64,000 nt of DNA. It comes from Eubacterium sp. AF22-9 (lineage in GTDB: Bacteria; Bacillota; Clostridia; Lachnospirales; Lachnospiraceae). Positions 1 to 9,762 of the stretch are shown piece by piece. The stretch spans positions 1 to 64,000 of the forward strand of contig QRVH01000002.1 in NCBI GenBank assembly GCA_003458705.1, written 5' to 3'. The number at the start of each line of letters is the position of its first letter. Position 1 is the stretch's first letter. The notes below the pieces were generated by a model that had not been told where the DNA came from, ran no database searches, and saw only the letters and a list, made by a program, of their open reading frames with translations. The translations under genes and the position numbers were made by a program.

Positions 1-45
1 CTTTAAATAATAAAAATACGGAAACAATAGTACAATAATTTAGTT

Positions 46-98
46 AATTGTCAGATAAATAATATAATAAATGATAATATTCAAATAATCTGACAATT
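46..98. promoter_or_regulatory. Inverted repeat upstream of gltB, candidate operator
   Basis: A perfect 11-bp inverted repeat, AATTGTCAGAT at 46-56 and ATCTGACAATT at 88-98, lies upstream of gltB. The arms are 42 bp apart start to start, about four helical turns, so a bound regulator would meet them on the same face of the DNA. A TATAAT box at 63-68 sits between the arms, which would suit control of the gltBD promoter. The regulator is unknown; an AT-rich hairpin without function is the alternative. Confidence 0.45.
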
Positions 99-142
99 AC
101 GATAAAAAATCATTTACAAAATACATAAAACAGGAGTATATT

Positions 143-3100
143 ATGTGCAAGCAAAGCTTTAGAATATACGAAAGGATGATTAGACTTATGGAAAATGAAA
201 TCAAACAGCCTGGTCTTTACAGATCTGAACTTGAGCATGATGCCTGTGGTATCGGAGCTATTGTAAGTATTAATGGAATTAAGACACATCAGACAGTATC
301 TGATGCTTTAAGCATTGTAGAAAATCTTGAGCATAGAGCTGGTAAAGATGCAGAAGGAAAGACTGGTGATGGTGTTGGTATCCTTCTTCAGATATCACAC
401 AAATTCTTTAAGAAAGCCGTAAAGCCATTAGGAATTGAGCTTGGAGATGAGCGCGATTATGGCGTTGGAATGTTTTTCTTCCCACAGGATGAACTGGCAA
501 GAAACAGAGCCAAGAAGATGTTCGAAATCATTGTTGAGAAGGAAGGACTTGAATTCTTGGGCTGGAGAGATGTTCCAACATTTCCTAATGTCCTTGGTAA
601 AAAGGCGGTTGACTGTATGCCATATATCATGCAGGGATTTGTAAAAAGACCTGCTAATGCAGCTAAAGGAATTGAATTCGACAGAAGACTTTATGTTGCA
701 AGACGAGTATTTGAGCAGACAGCAGAAGATACAACTTACGTATGTTCATTATCAAGCAGAACGATTGTATACAAAGGTATGTTCCTTGTAGGACAGCTTC
801 GTCAGTTCTTTGGCGACCTTGAGAATCCTGATTATGAGTCAGCTATTGCACTTGTTCATTCAAGATTTTCAACTAACACTAACCCAAGCTGGGAGAGAGC
901 TCATCCTAACAGATTCATGGTACATAACGGTGAGATTAATACTATCAAGGGTAATGCTGACAGAATGTTAGCAAGAGAAGAGACAATGACATCTCCATAT
1001 CTTGAAGATGAAATGTCAAAGATTACTCCGGTTGTTAATACTAACGGTTCAGATTCAGCAATGTTAGACAACACACTTGAGTTCTTTGTTATGAATGGCA
1101 TGCCGCTTCCACTTGCTGTTATGATTACAATTCCTGAGCCTTGGATTAACAATGGTGCAATGGCACAGGAGAAGAAGGACTTCTACCAGTATTATGCAAC
1201 AATGATGGAGCCTTGGGATGGTCCGGCTTCTATCGCATTTACAGATGGAGATTACTTTGGAGCAGTGCTTGACCGTAACGGTCTTCGTCCTTCAAGATAT
1301 TATATCACTAACGATGGTTATCTTATTCTTTCATCAGAGGTTGGTGCACTTCCAATCCCAGAGAGCAGAATTAAGTTAAAGGACAGATTAAGACCTGGAA
1401 AAATGCTTCTTATAGATACAGTTAAGGGTGAACTCATAGAAGATGATAAGCTTAAGGAAGAGTATGCAACTAAGAACCCTTATGGTGAGTGGCTTGACAG
1501 TAATCTTATACAGCTTAAGGATTTAAAGATCCCTAACAAGAAAGTCCCTGTTCATACTAAGGAAGAAAGAGCAAGACTCCAGAAAGCATTTGGTTATACA
1601 TACGAGGACTTCAAGACTTCAATACTTCCTATGGCTCTTAATGGAACAGAGCAGACAGGTGCCATGGGTATTGATACACCACTTGCAGTACTTTCTAATA
1701 AGCATCAGCCACTGTTTAATTATTTCAAACAGTTATTTGCACAGGTTACTAACCCACCAATTGATTCAATAAGAGAGAAGGTTGTTACATCAACAACTGT
1801 TTATCTTGGAACAGAGGGTAATATCTTGAGGAAAAGGCTGAGAACTGCAAACAGTTAAGAATTAATGATCCAATCCTTACTAACACAGACCTTCTTAAGA
1901 TTAAGAATATGAATGTTGAAGGATTTAAGGTAGAGACTATTCCTATTATATATTATAAGAACACTTCACTTGAAAGAGCTATCGATCACTTATTTGTTGA
2001 GGTTGACAGAGCACACAGAGAAGGTGCTAATATCATTATTCTTTCAGACAGAGGTGTTGATGAGAACCATGTTGCCATTCCTTCATTACTTGCAGTTGCT
2101 GCATTACAGCAGTATCTCGTACAGACTAAGAAGAGAACAAGCATGGCTGTAATCTTAGAGAGTGGTGAGCCAAGAGATGTCCATCATTTTGCAACTCTTC
2201 TTGGATATGGTGCTTCTGCAATTAACCCATATCTTGCACAGGAGAGCATTCAGGAGCTTATCGACCTTAATATGCTTGACAAGGATTATTATGCAGCAGT
2301 TGATGATTACAATAAAGCAATTATCACAGGTATTGTTAAGATTGCTGCCAAGATGGGTATTTCAACAATCCAGTCATATCAGGGTGCTAAGATATTTGAA
2401 GCAATTGGAATTAACTCAGATGTTATAGATAAATACTTTAAGGGTACAGTTTCAAGAATTGAAGGCGTGTCATTAAAGGATATTCAGGAAGATGTTGAAA
2501 CACTTCATTCTAAGGCATTTGACCCACTTGGACTTTCAACAGATACCACTCTGGACAGTTCAGGTGCTCATAAGATGAGAAGCGGCAAGGAAGAACATCT
2601 GTATAACCCACAGACAATACATTTGTTACAGCTTGCTACAAGAACAGGAGATTACAAGACATTTAAGGAATATACAGCTCTTGTTAATAAAGAAGAGGGC
2701 GTAAAGAACTTAAGAGGTCTTATGAATATTAAGTTCCCTAAGAAGGGAATCAGCATTGATGAGGTTGAAAGCGTTGATTCTATCGTAAGAAGATTCAAGA
2801 CTGGTGCCATGTCATATGGTTCTATTTCAAGAGAAGCGCATGAGACTATGGCTATTGCCATGAATATGCTTCATGGTAAGTCTAACTCAGGTGAAGGTGG
2901 AGAGGATATCGACAGATTAAAGGTTGGTCCTGATGGTCTTAACAGATGTTCAGCAATTAAGCAGGTTGCATCTGGTAGATTCGGTGTTACTTCAAGATAC
3001 CTTGTAAGTGCCAAGGAAATTCAGATTAAGATGGCACAGGGTGCTAAGCCGGGTGAAGGCGGACACCTTCCAGGAAAGAAGGTATATCCTTGGATTGCAA

Positions 3101-4724
3101 AGACACGTCTTTCAACTCCGGGTGTTGCACTTATTTCACCACCACCACACCATGATATATATTCAATCGAGGATCTGGCACAGCTTATATATGACCTTAA
3201 GAATGCTAATAAGAATGCAAGAATATCAGTCAAGCTTGTTTCAGAAGCTGGTGTTGGTACAGTTGCTTCTGGTGTTGCCAAGGCAGGCGCACAGGTAATT
3301 CTTATCTCTGGTTATGACGGAGGTACTGGTGCAGCTCCAAGAAGCTCTATACATAATGCCGGACTTCCTTGGGAATTAGGTCTTGCAGAGGCTCATCAGA
3401 CACTTACAATGAACGGACTCCGTAATAAGGTTATTATTGAGACAGATGGTAAGTTAATGAGCGGAAGAGACGTTGCTATCGCAGCAATGCTTGGTGCAGA
3501 GGAATTCGGATTTGCAACAGCTCCACTTGTAACTATGGGCTGCGTAATGATGAGAGTATGTAACCTTGATACATGCCCTGTTGGTGTTGCAACACAGAAT
3601 CCTGAGCTTCGTAAGAGATTTACAGGTAAGCCTGAATATGTTGTTAATTTCATGAGATTCATTGCACAGGAACTCCGTGAGATAATGGCTGACTTAGGAA
3701 TTAAGACACTTGATGAGCTGGTAGGAAGAACAGATCTGCTTGAGCAGAAGGATGTTGCCAAGAGCGGACGTTCAGCAGAGATTGATTTATCACAGATTCT
3801 TGATAATCCATATGTTAAGCAGACAAAGATACATTATGATAAGAAAAATGTATTTGATTTCGAACTTGAGAAGACAGTTGATGAAAAGATTTTACTTAAG
3901 AAGTTCGAATCTGCATGGAGACAGGAAGCAAGAGAAGTCTTGAAATCGATGTTGCCAATACAGACCGTACATTAGGAACACTTCTTGGCGCTGAGATTAC
4001 AAGAAGATTTGATGATAAGCTTGATGATGATACATATACAGTAAAATGTAATGGTGCAGGCGGACAGAGCTTTGGTGCATTTATTCCTAAGGGACTTACA
4101 CTTGAACTTGTAGGTGATAGTAACGATTACTTTGGAAAGGGACTTTCAGGTGGAAAGCTTATTGTATATCCACCAACAGGAAGTACTTATAAGGAAGACG
4201 AGAATATCATCATCGGTAATGTCGCATTATATGGTGCTACAAGTGGTAAGGCGTTCATCAATGGTGTTGCTGGAGAAAGATTCTGTGTAAGAAATTCAGG
4301 TGCAACAGCAGTTGTTGAGGGAACTGGTGACCACGGCTGTGAATATATGACAGGTGGTACAGTAGTGGTATTAGGCAAGACTGGCAAGAACTTTGCTGCT
4401 GGTATGAGCGGTGGAATTGCTTATGTTCTTGATGAAGACACAAGTCTTTACAAGAGAGTTAATAAGCAGCTCGTTTCAATGGAAGCAGTTTCTAACAAAT
4501 ATGATGTCCTTGAGTTAAAGCAGCTTATAACAGAACATGTTGCTTATACTAATTCTAAGAAGGGCAAGGAAATACTTGATAACTTCGGAGAATATCTTCC
4601 AAAGTTCAAGAAAATCATGCCACATGATTATAAGAAGATGCTTAACATGATAGTACAGATGGAAGAAAAAGGACTTAGCAGCGAACAGGCTCAGATAGAA
4701 GCATTCTACGCGGCTACCAAGTAG
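143..4724 (+). CDS. gltB: Glutamate synthase large subunit, with two apparent -1 frameshifts
   Basis: Cytosolic enzyme that hydrolyses glutamine, channels the ammonia to 2-oxoglutarate and forms glutamate. Three consecutive reading frames (143-1858, 1909-3975, 3915-4724) together give one protein of about 1,527 residues, the usual GltB length. The first carries the class II glutamine amidotransferase domain with predicted nucleophile Cys35 in HDACGIGAI after a short propeptide. The second carries the central and FMN-binding synthase domains and the 3Fe-4S cysteines (codons at 3541, 3559 and 3574). The third carries the GXGXG beta-helix domain. One missing base near 1824-1831 and one near 3916-3921 break the frame, each explained by loss of one base from a short homopolymer. 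AGGAG at 132-136 supports the start at 143; ATG 188 is an alternative. gltD follows, so this is the NADPH-GltBD type. Confidence 0.93.
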
Positions 4725-4861
4725 GGTGCACAAGATGTAGAAAAAGGACAGTGCAGGTTTACCTGCAGCTGTACTTGTTCTGTATCTTGCATAGGCGACG
4801 CAGTCGCGACTGACAAAAGCGAAGCTTTTGGAAGTGCACCCGTAGGGACAGTGCAAGTTTA
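4724..4861 (+). other. Folded intergenic element 1 between gltB and gltD
   Basis: The 161-bp gltB-gltD gap is almost entirely secondary structure. A perfect closing stem, GGGTGCAC (4724-4731) with GTGCACCC (4834-4841), encloses a long imperfect hairpin (4727-4791, with inner arms TGCAGGT and ACCTGCA at 52-58 and 61-67 of the 4700s). Inside it also lie the perfect palindrome CAGTCGCGACTG (4801-4812) and a hairpin CAAAAGC-GAA-GCTTTTG (4814-4830). A direct repeat GGACAGTGCARGTTTA occurs at 4746-4761 and 4846-4861, exactly 100 bp apart. The element ends just before the gltD ribosome binding site. The architecture matches the element at 13540-13692. It could be a leader RNA, a processing or attenuation element, or an intergenic repeat. 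There is no clear T-tract, so a simple terminator is unlikely. Confidence 0.6.
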
Positions 4862-4885
4862 TAACATACATGAAAGGAGCTAACC

Positions 4886-6369
4886 ATGGGAAAGCCAACA
4901 GGATTTTTAGACTATGAAAGAGTTGAAGCCACAGCGGTTTCACCTAAGGAAAGAATAAAGAATTTTAATGAATTTCATACATCTCTGTCAGAAGATGAGC
5001 AGAGGAAGCAGAGTTCACGCTGCATGGACTGTGGCGTGCCATTCTGCCAGTCTGGTATGACAATAAAGGGAATGACTAGCGGATGTCCTCTTAATAATCT
5101 TATTCCAGAATGGAATGATCTTCTTTACACAGGAAACTGGGAACAGGCATATCACAGGTTACATAAGACAAGTAACTTCCCTGAATTTACAAGCCGTGTG
5201 TGTCCTGCACTCTGTGAAAAGGCATGTACATGCGGACTTAATGGCAAGGCAGTATGTACTAAAGAAAATGAAATGGCAATCATTGAACATGCGTATGCCA
5301 AAGGTTATGCGAAAGCAAATCCTCCTAAGGTAAGAACTAAGAAAAGAATTGCTGTAGTAGGTTCAGGTCCTGCCGGACTTGCTGTAGCAGACCAGTTAAA
5401 TCAGAGAGGACACAGTGTTACTGTATATGAAAGAGCTGACCGTATCGGTGGACTTTTAAGATATGGCATTCCTAATATGAAGCTTGAAAAGCATATAATT
5501 GACAGAAAGCTTGATATTATGAAGGAAGAAGGCATTGAATTCGTAACTAATGCAAATGTTGGTGAGAATATTAAGGCTAAGAAGCTTATGGCGGATTATG
5601 ATGCTGTAGTACTTGCATGTGGTGCTGCTAATCCAAGAGATATCAATGCTCCCGGAAGAGATGCCAATGGAATATACTTTGCAGTGGATTTCCTTACAGC
5701 AACTACTAAGAGCCTTCTTGATTCAGGACTTAAGGATGGCAGATACATTTCTGCAAAGGATAAAAATGTTATCGTTATCGGTGGTGGTGATACAGGTAAT
5801 GACTGTGTCGGAACATGTATAAGACATGGCTGCAAGTCAATAACACAGCTTGAGATGATGCCAAAAGCACCAGATGAGCGTGCAGAGAGCAATCCTTGGC
5901 CACAGTGGCCATTGGTCTGCAAGACAGATTATGGTCAGGAAGAAGCAATTGCAGTATTCGGACATGATCCAAGAATATATACAACAACAGTTAAGGAATT
6001 CAAGAAGGATAAGAAGGGCAACCTTACAAGTGTTGTTACTGTAAAGCTTGAGTCTAAGACTGATGAAAAGACTGGAAGAAGAATGATGGTTCCTGTAGAG
6101 GGAACAGAAGCAGAGCTCCATGTGAGCTTGTACTGATAGCAGCAGGTTTCCTGGGCTCACAGAAATATGTTACAGATGCATTTGGTGTTGAACTTACAGA
6201 AAGAACAAATGTAAAGACTGCAGCAGATGGATTTGAAACAAGTGTACCGGGAGTATTTACAGCAGGAGATATGCATACAGGACAGTCACTCGTTGTGAAA
6301 GCTATAAGACAGGGAAGAGACTGTGCAAGAGCAGTTGATTACTTCCTTATGGGATATACTAATCTGTAA
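4886..6369 (+). CDS. gltD: Glutamate synthase small subunit, one apparent -1 frameshift
   Basis: NADPH-dependent flavoprotein partner of GltB that passes electrons from NADPH through FAD and iron-sulfur clusters. The N-terminal region has the cluster cysteines (CMDCGVPFC, then CPLNN and CPALCEKAC). A FAD-binding GSGPAG motif lies near residue 158 and a second dinucleotide motif, GGGDTGND, near residue 298. The frame closes at 6136 but continues in another frame from about 6116 (CELVLIAAGFLG, then the C-terminal GVFTAGDM segment) to TAA at 6367-6369. One restored base gives 494 residues, normal for GltD. AAGGAG just upstream supports ATG 4886. The folded element separates it from gltB, so expression may be adjusted relative to gltB. 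Confidence 0.92.
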
Positions 6370-6509
6370 TTTGAATAAGTATATATGAGCAGTTGTGCAG
6401 GTGTTCTGCATGACTGCTTATATTTTATATTTCCTGTTGTTTTAATGTATATAAAGTTGTATTATTAGAAAGCATTATGTTTTAATTCATTAACGGGAGA
6501 GTGGATTGT

Positions 6510-7649
6510 ATGAGTGCGAAGGGAAAAATGATAGAATTAAACCGAGGAGTTTCAGATATTAATATGAAGAGAGCCTATTTATCTTCTATTATGCTGTCTG
6601 TAGCTATACCTGTGACGGTGATTGCTGCCTACATTGGAAAATGGAGTGCAGTTTCTGTAAGAAATATATATATTGTTGTGGCTGTTCTGATGGAAATTTT
6701 TCAGCTTGTATTTATGTTTGTTTTAAAGAAGCAGTACGGTCTTGATGAGTTTGACAGATTTCATGCCATATATACAGCTTATTTTTATGTTACATTTGTG
6801 TATCTTATGTTAGGTGCGGTATGTGATGTTACACAGTCAGGAAGTATTCTTTTTTATCTGGCAGCATGTGTATACATAGTCTTTATACCAGCCTTTAGTA
6901 AGGCAGAGTGTATTGGTGTATTAATTTTTCAGACAGTTGTGGTTATCGCACTTGCTATAGTAAGCAGACTGGATTTAAGAATGTTTTTTGATGTCTGTAT
7001 TATTCAGGCTGCAACTATACTGCTGGTTGCATATCAGCATAATCTTGCAGTACAGAGAGTGCGTGTCAGTATGCAGCTTAAAAGAAAGACAGATTATTCG
7101 GAGCATGATGCACTTACGGGGCTTTACAACAGAAGAGGACTTGATTCAAGAATTAATGCAATATGGCCATTCTGTGAGAGAAACAGATTATCTGTGGCTA
7201 TGATTGCAATTGATGTAGATTATTTTAAAAAATATAATGATACATTTGGACATCCAAAAGGAGATGAATGCTTAAGGTCAGTTGCTGATGTGCTTAAGAA
7301 TTCGGCACAGAGAAGTACAGATGTGGTTACGCGTACAGGCGGAGAGGAGTTTATTGTTTTTGTACAGGATATGGATGAGGAAAGCCTTATTTCACTTGCT
7401 ATGAAGATAAGAAATAATCTGGATCAGAAACATATAGAACATGCATATTACGGTGTTTCAAAGTATGTTACTGTAAGTATGGGAATTGCAGGATTTGTCC
7501 CTGCTTATAATAATGATTTTAAGAAATTATATCAGGAAGCGGACAATGCACTTTATCTTGCAAAGAAGAATGGAAGAAATTGTATTGTTTATGATGGAAA
7601 AGTCTATGGCAGTATAATGAATGGGGCATCAAGAGTTGCTTCTATATAA
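6510..7649 (+). CDS. Membrane diguanylate cyclase with I-site
   Basis: Makes cyclic di-GMP from two GTP. The first 190 residues contain about five or six hydrophobic membrane segments and no recognisable sensor motif. The C-terminal half is a GGDEF domain with active-site GGEEF at residues 277-281. An RxxD inhibitory site (RSTD, residues 268-271) lies five residues before it, so product inhibition is likely. GGGAGA at 6495-6500 is well placed for ATG 6510; a GTG at 6501 would touch that ribosome binding site. The protein has 379 residues. The signal it senses is unknown. It stands alone between gltD and an HPr-like gene. Confidence 0.9.
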   Translation: MSAKGKMIELNRGVSDINMKRAYLSSIMLSVAIPVTVIAAYIGKWSAVSVRNIYIVVAVLMEIFQLVFMFVLKKQYGLDEFDRFHAIYTAYFYVTFVYLMLGAVCDVTQSGSILFYLAACVYIVFIPAFSKAECIGVLIFQTVVVIALAIVSRLDLRMFFDVCIIQAATILLVAYQHNLAVQRVRVSMQLKRKTDYSEHDALTGLYNRRGLDSRINAIWPFCERNRLSVAMIAIDVDYFKKYNDTFGHPKGDECLRSVADVLKNSAQRSTDVVTRTGGEEFIVFVQDMDEESLISLAMKIRNNLDQKHIEHAYYGVSKYVTVSMGIAGFVPAYNNDFKKLYQEADNALYLAKKNGRNCIVYDGKVYGSIMNGASRVASI

Positions 7650-7710
7650 GAAATGGTGTATATTAGTGACTGTTATTGCAATTACAATATGAGGAAGCGG
7701 AGGAAGAAAT

Positions 7711-7947
7711 ATGCTGACAGTAACGATTCTTTTGGATTCTGTGGAGAAGGTTCAGAGATTTGTAAGTACAATTAGTAAGTATTCATGCGGGTTTGATGTG
7801 GAGTCAGGATATAGCTGTGTTGATGGCAAGTCACTGGTGGGGTTATTCAGTCTTGATATAAGCAAGCCATTGCAGCTTACAATTAATGATGGAGAAGGCG
7901 AAATTGAAGATGTATTAAGGGATATACAGGAGTTCATGGAATACTAA
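7711..7947 (+). CDS. HPr-like protein lacking the phosphorylatable His
   Basis: A 78-residue protein resembling the HPr phosphocarrier fold: the middle segment VDGKSLVGLFSLDI matches the HPr region that normally reads like VNAKSIMGVMSL. The usual His15 motif near the N-terminus is absent; the corresponding region reads KVQRFVSTISKYSC. Phosphotransfer from enzyme I through a histidine is therefore not expected. The Ser of the GKSL segment is in the place of the regulatory Ser46, so a regulatory role is conceivable but unproven. AGGAAG upstream supports ATG 7711. It precedes an ABC importer pair by 25 bp and may share its transcript. Confidence 0.7.
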   Translation: MLTVTILLDSVEKVQRFVSTISKYSCGFDVESGYSCVDGKSLVGLFSLDISKPLQLTINDGEGEIEDVLRDIQEFMEY

Positions 7948-7972
7948 TTAAATATATCAGGAGAATAAGAAG

Positions 7973-8977
7973 TTGAAGAAATTACTAGCAGTTATGCTTT
8001 CGGTTTTTATGGCATTTTCATTTGCGGCATGTGCAGGAAAGACTGTTGATAATAACGGAAGCGAAGGACAGACAGAAGAGACAACTACAATAAGAATTGG
8101 TGCTATGGCAGGGCCTACAGCAATGGGAATGGTCAAGCTCCGTAAGGATTCTGAGGATGGAAACGCTAAGAATACATATGCATTTGAAGATTTTGCTACG
8201 GATGCATCTGCATTTGTAACACCACTTGCAACCGGAGAGATTGATATTGCGGCTGTTCCATCTAATCTTGCAGCTAATATATATAATAAGACGGAAGGCA
8301 AGGTTCAGGCTGTTGCAGTTAATACTCTTGGTGTTCTTAATCTTGTTGAAAGAGGTAACAGTGTCAATAATATAAGCGACCTTAAGGGAAAGACATTATA
8401 TGCTACAGGAATGGGTGCTGTGCCGGAATATACCATAAGATACATTCTTTCAGGTAACGGACTTGATGCCGACAAAGATGTTGATATTGTATGGTGCTCA
8501 GATACAACAGAAGCACTTTCTAAGTTAAAGGCACAGGATGGTGCTATAGCTGTTCTTCCACAGCCGTTTGTTACAGCGGCAAGTGCTCAGATAAGTGACT
8601 TGAGAGTAGTTATGGATCTTAATGATGCATGGGATAAGGTTAATAGTACATCTAAGATTGTTACTGGTGTAATTGTTGTAAGAAAAGAATTTGCTGAAAA
8701 ATACCCAGAACAGCTTAAGCAGTTTATTGAAGAATACAAGGCAAGTGTTGAATATACATCAACAAATGTTGATGAGACAGCACAGCTTATAGCTGATTAT
8801 GGAGTAGTTGCATCGGCAACAATTGCAAAGAAGGCGTTGCCTAAGTGCCATATAGTGTGCTATACCAATAATGACATGAAGGATGCACTTAAAGGATTCT
8901 TAAAGGTGTTATATGACCAGAATCCTAAGTCAGTAGGTGGCAGTATGCCGGAAGATGATTTCTATTATGAATATTAA
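7973..8977 (+). CDS. ABC transporter substrate-binding lipoprotein, NMT1/SsuA-like
   Basis: Extracytoplasmic binding protein of 334 residues. The N-terminus is a lipoprotein signal with predicted lipidated Cys20 (FSFAAC). The segments IRIGAMAGPTAMGM and GEIDIAAVPSNLAANI are typical of the NMT1/SsuA/ThiY family that binds sulfonates, nitrate, taurine or pyrimidine precursors; the ligand cannot be named from the sequence. The start is a TTG at 7973 preceded by AGGAG about 10 bp away. Its 3' end overlaps the permease gene. No ATPase gene is next to the pair. Confidence 0.85.
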   Translation: MKKLLAVMLSVFMAFSFAACAGKTVDNNGSEGQTEETTTIRIGAMAGPTAMGMVKLRKDSEDGNAKNTYAFEDFATDASAFVTPLATGEIDIAAVPSNLAANIYNKTEGKVQAVAVNTLGVLNLVERGNSVNNISDLKGKTLYATGMGAVPEYTIRYILSGNGLDADKDVDIVWCSDTTEALSKLKAQDGAIAVLPQPFVTAASAQISDLRVVMDLNDAWDKVNSTSKIVTGVIVVRKEFAEKYPEQLKQFIEEYKASVEYTSTNVDETAQLIADYGVVASATIAKKALPKCHIVCYTNNDMKDALKGFLKVLYDQNPKSVGGSMPEDDFYYEY

Positions 8978-9719
8978 TAAGAAGATACTGAATGTTATAT
9001 ATAAAGTGCTGGCAGTAATGCTGGCACTTATTTTATGGGAAATAGTGGCATTAAAGATTGATTCGCAGATTATACTTGTGACACCGGTACAGGTGCTTGG
9101 CAGATTATTTACTATATGGCATGAACCGGATTTTGCAGGAACTGTATGGTTTACAATGTATCATATTGTCGTTGGATTTCTTGCAGGATTACTGTGCGGA
9201 ATAGTATGTGCAGTGCTTGCATATATATGTAAGCCTGTTGAATATATTTTGTGGCCGTGGATGGTTACAATCAAGGCAGTGCCGGTTGCGTCTTTTGTGG
9301 TTATATGTCTTATATGGTTTACGGCAAAGAATCTGTCGGTGTTCATTGCATTTTTAATAGTTGTACCTGTTATATATCAGAATACGCTTACCGGACTTAG
9401 AAGTACTGATAAAGGCATCAGGGAAATGGCAGATGTATTTCATATTCCTTGGATTCGCAGGATACGTTTTATTATCTTGCCACAGCTTTCACCATATCTT
9501 ATATCAGCAGGAAGAGTTACTGCTGGTATGGCTTGGAAAGCAGGAGTGGCAGCAGAGATTATCGGAATGCCGAGAGGCTCTGTAGGACAGATGCTTTATA
9601 TGTCTAAAATATATCTTGATACGGATGATTTGCTGGCATGGACGGTTATAATTGTTGTATTGAGTGTGATATTTGAAAAACTTGTTGTGCTTGCTTTAAA
9701 AGCAGTACTAAAAAAATAG
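8967..9719 (+). CDS. ABC transporter permease, SsuC/TauC family
   Basis: Inner-membrane permease of about 250 residues with roughly six hydrophobic segments and the EAA-type loop seen in the family (GIREMADVFHIPWIRRIRF). The start is uncertain: ATG 8967 gives a normal N-terminus and overlaps the binding-protein stop by 11 bp, while ATG 8955 and GTG 8937 are in frame upstream. The overlap implies translational coupling with the binding protein. The ATP-binding subunit expected for this family is not encoded here and would have to come from another locus. An intrinsic terminator follows directly. Confidence 0.85.
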   Translation: MNINKKILNVIYKVLAVMLALILWEIVALKIDSQIILVTPVQVLGRLFTIWHEPDFAGTVWFTMYHIVVGFLAGLLCGIVCAVLAYICKPVEYILWPWMVTIKAVPVASFVVICLIWFTAKNLSVFIAFLIVVPVIYQNTLTGLRSTDKGIREMADVFHIPWIRRIRFIILPQLSPYLISAGRVTAGMAWKAGVAAEIIGMPRGSVGQMLYMSKIYLDTDDLLAWTVIIVVLSVIFEKLVVLALKAVLKK

Positions 9720-9753
9720 CGTTGACAATGTGAATATTGTCAGCGCTATTTTT
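9715..9753 (+). terminator. Intrinsic terminator after the ABC permease
   Basis: Stem AATAGCGTTGACAAT (9715-9729) pairs with ATTGTCAGCGCTATT (9736-9750) with one internal mismatch, followed by a run of T. It ends the plus-strand unit and, being flanked by A on the other side, may also serve the converging hydrogenase gene. Confidence 0.85.
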
Positions 9754-9762
9754 ATGTTAATT

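Noticed and set aside
3915..3975. Programmed frameshift in gltB
   Set aside because: No slippery heptamer or pseudoknot is seen, and the same one-base-loss pattern recurs in unrelated genes.
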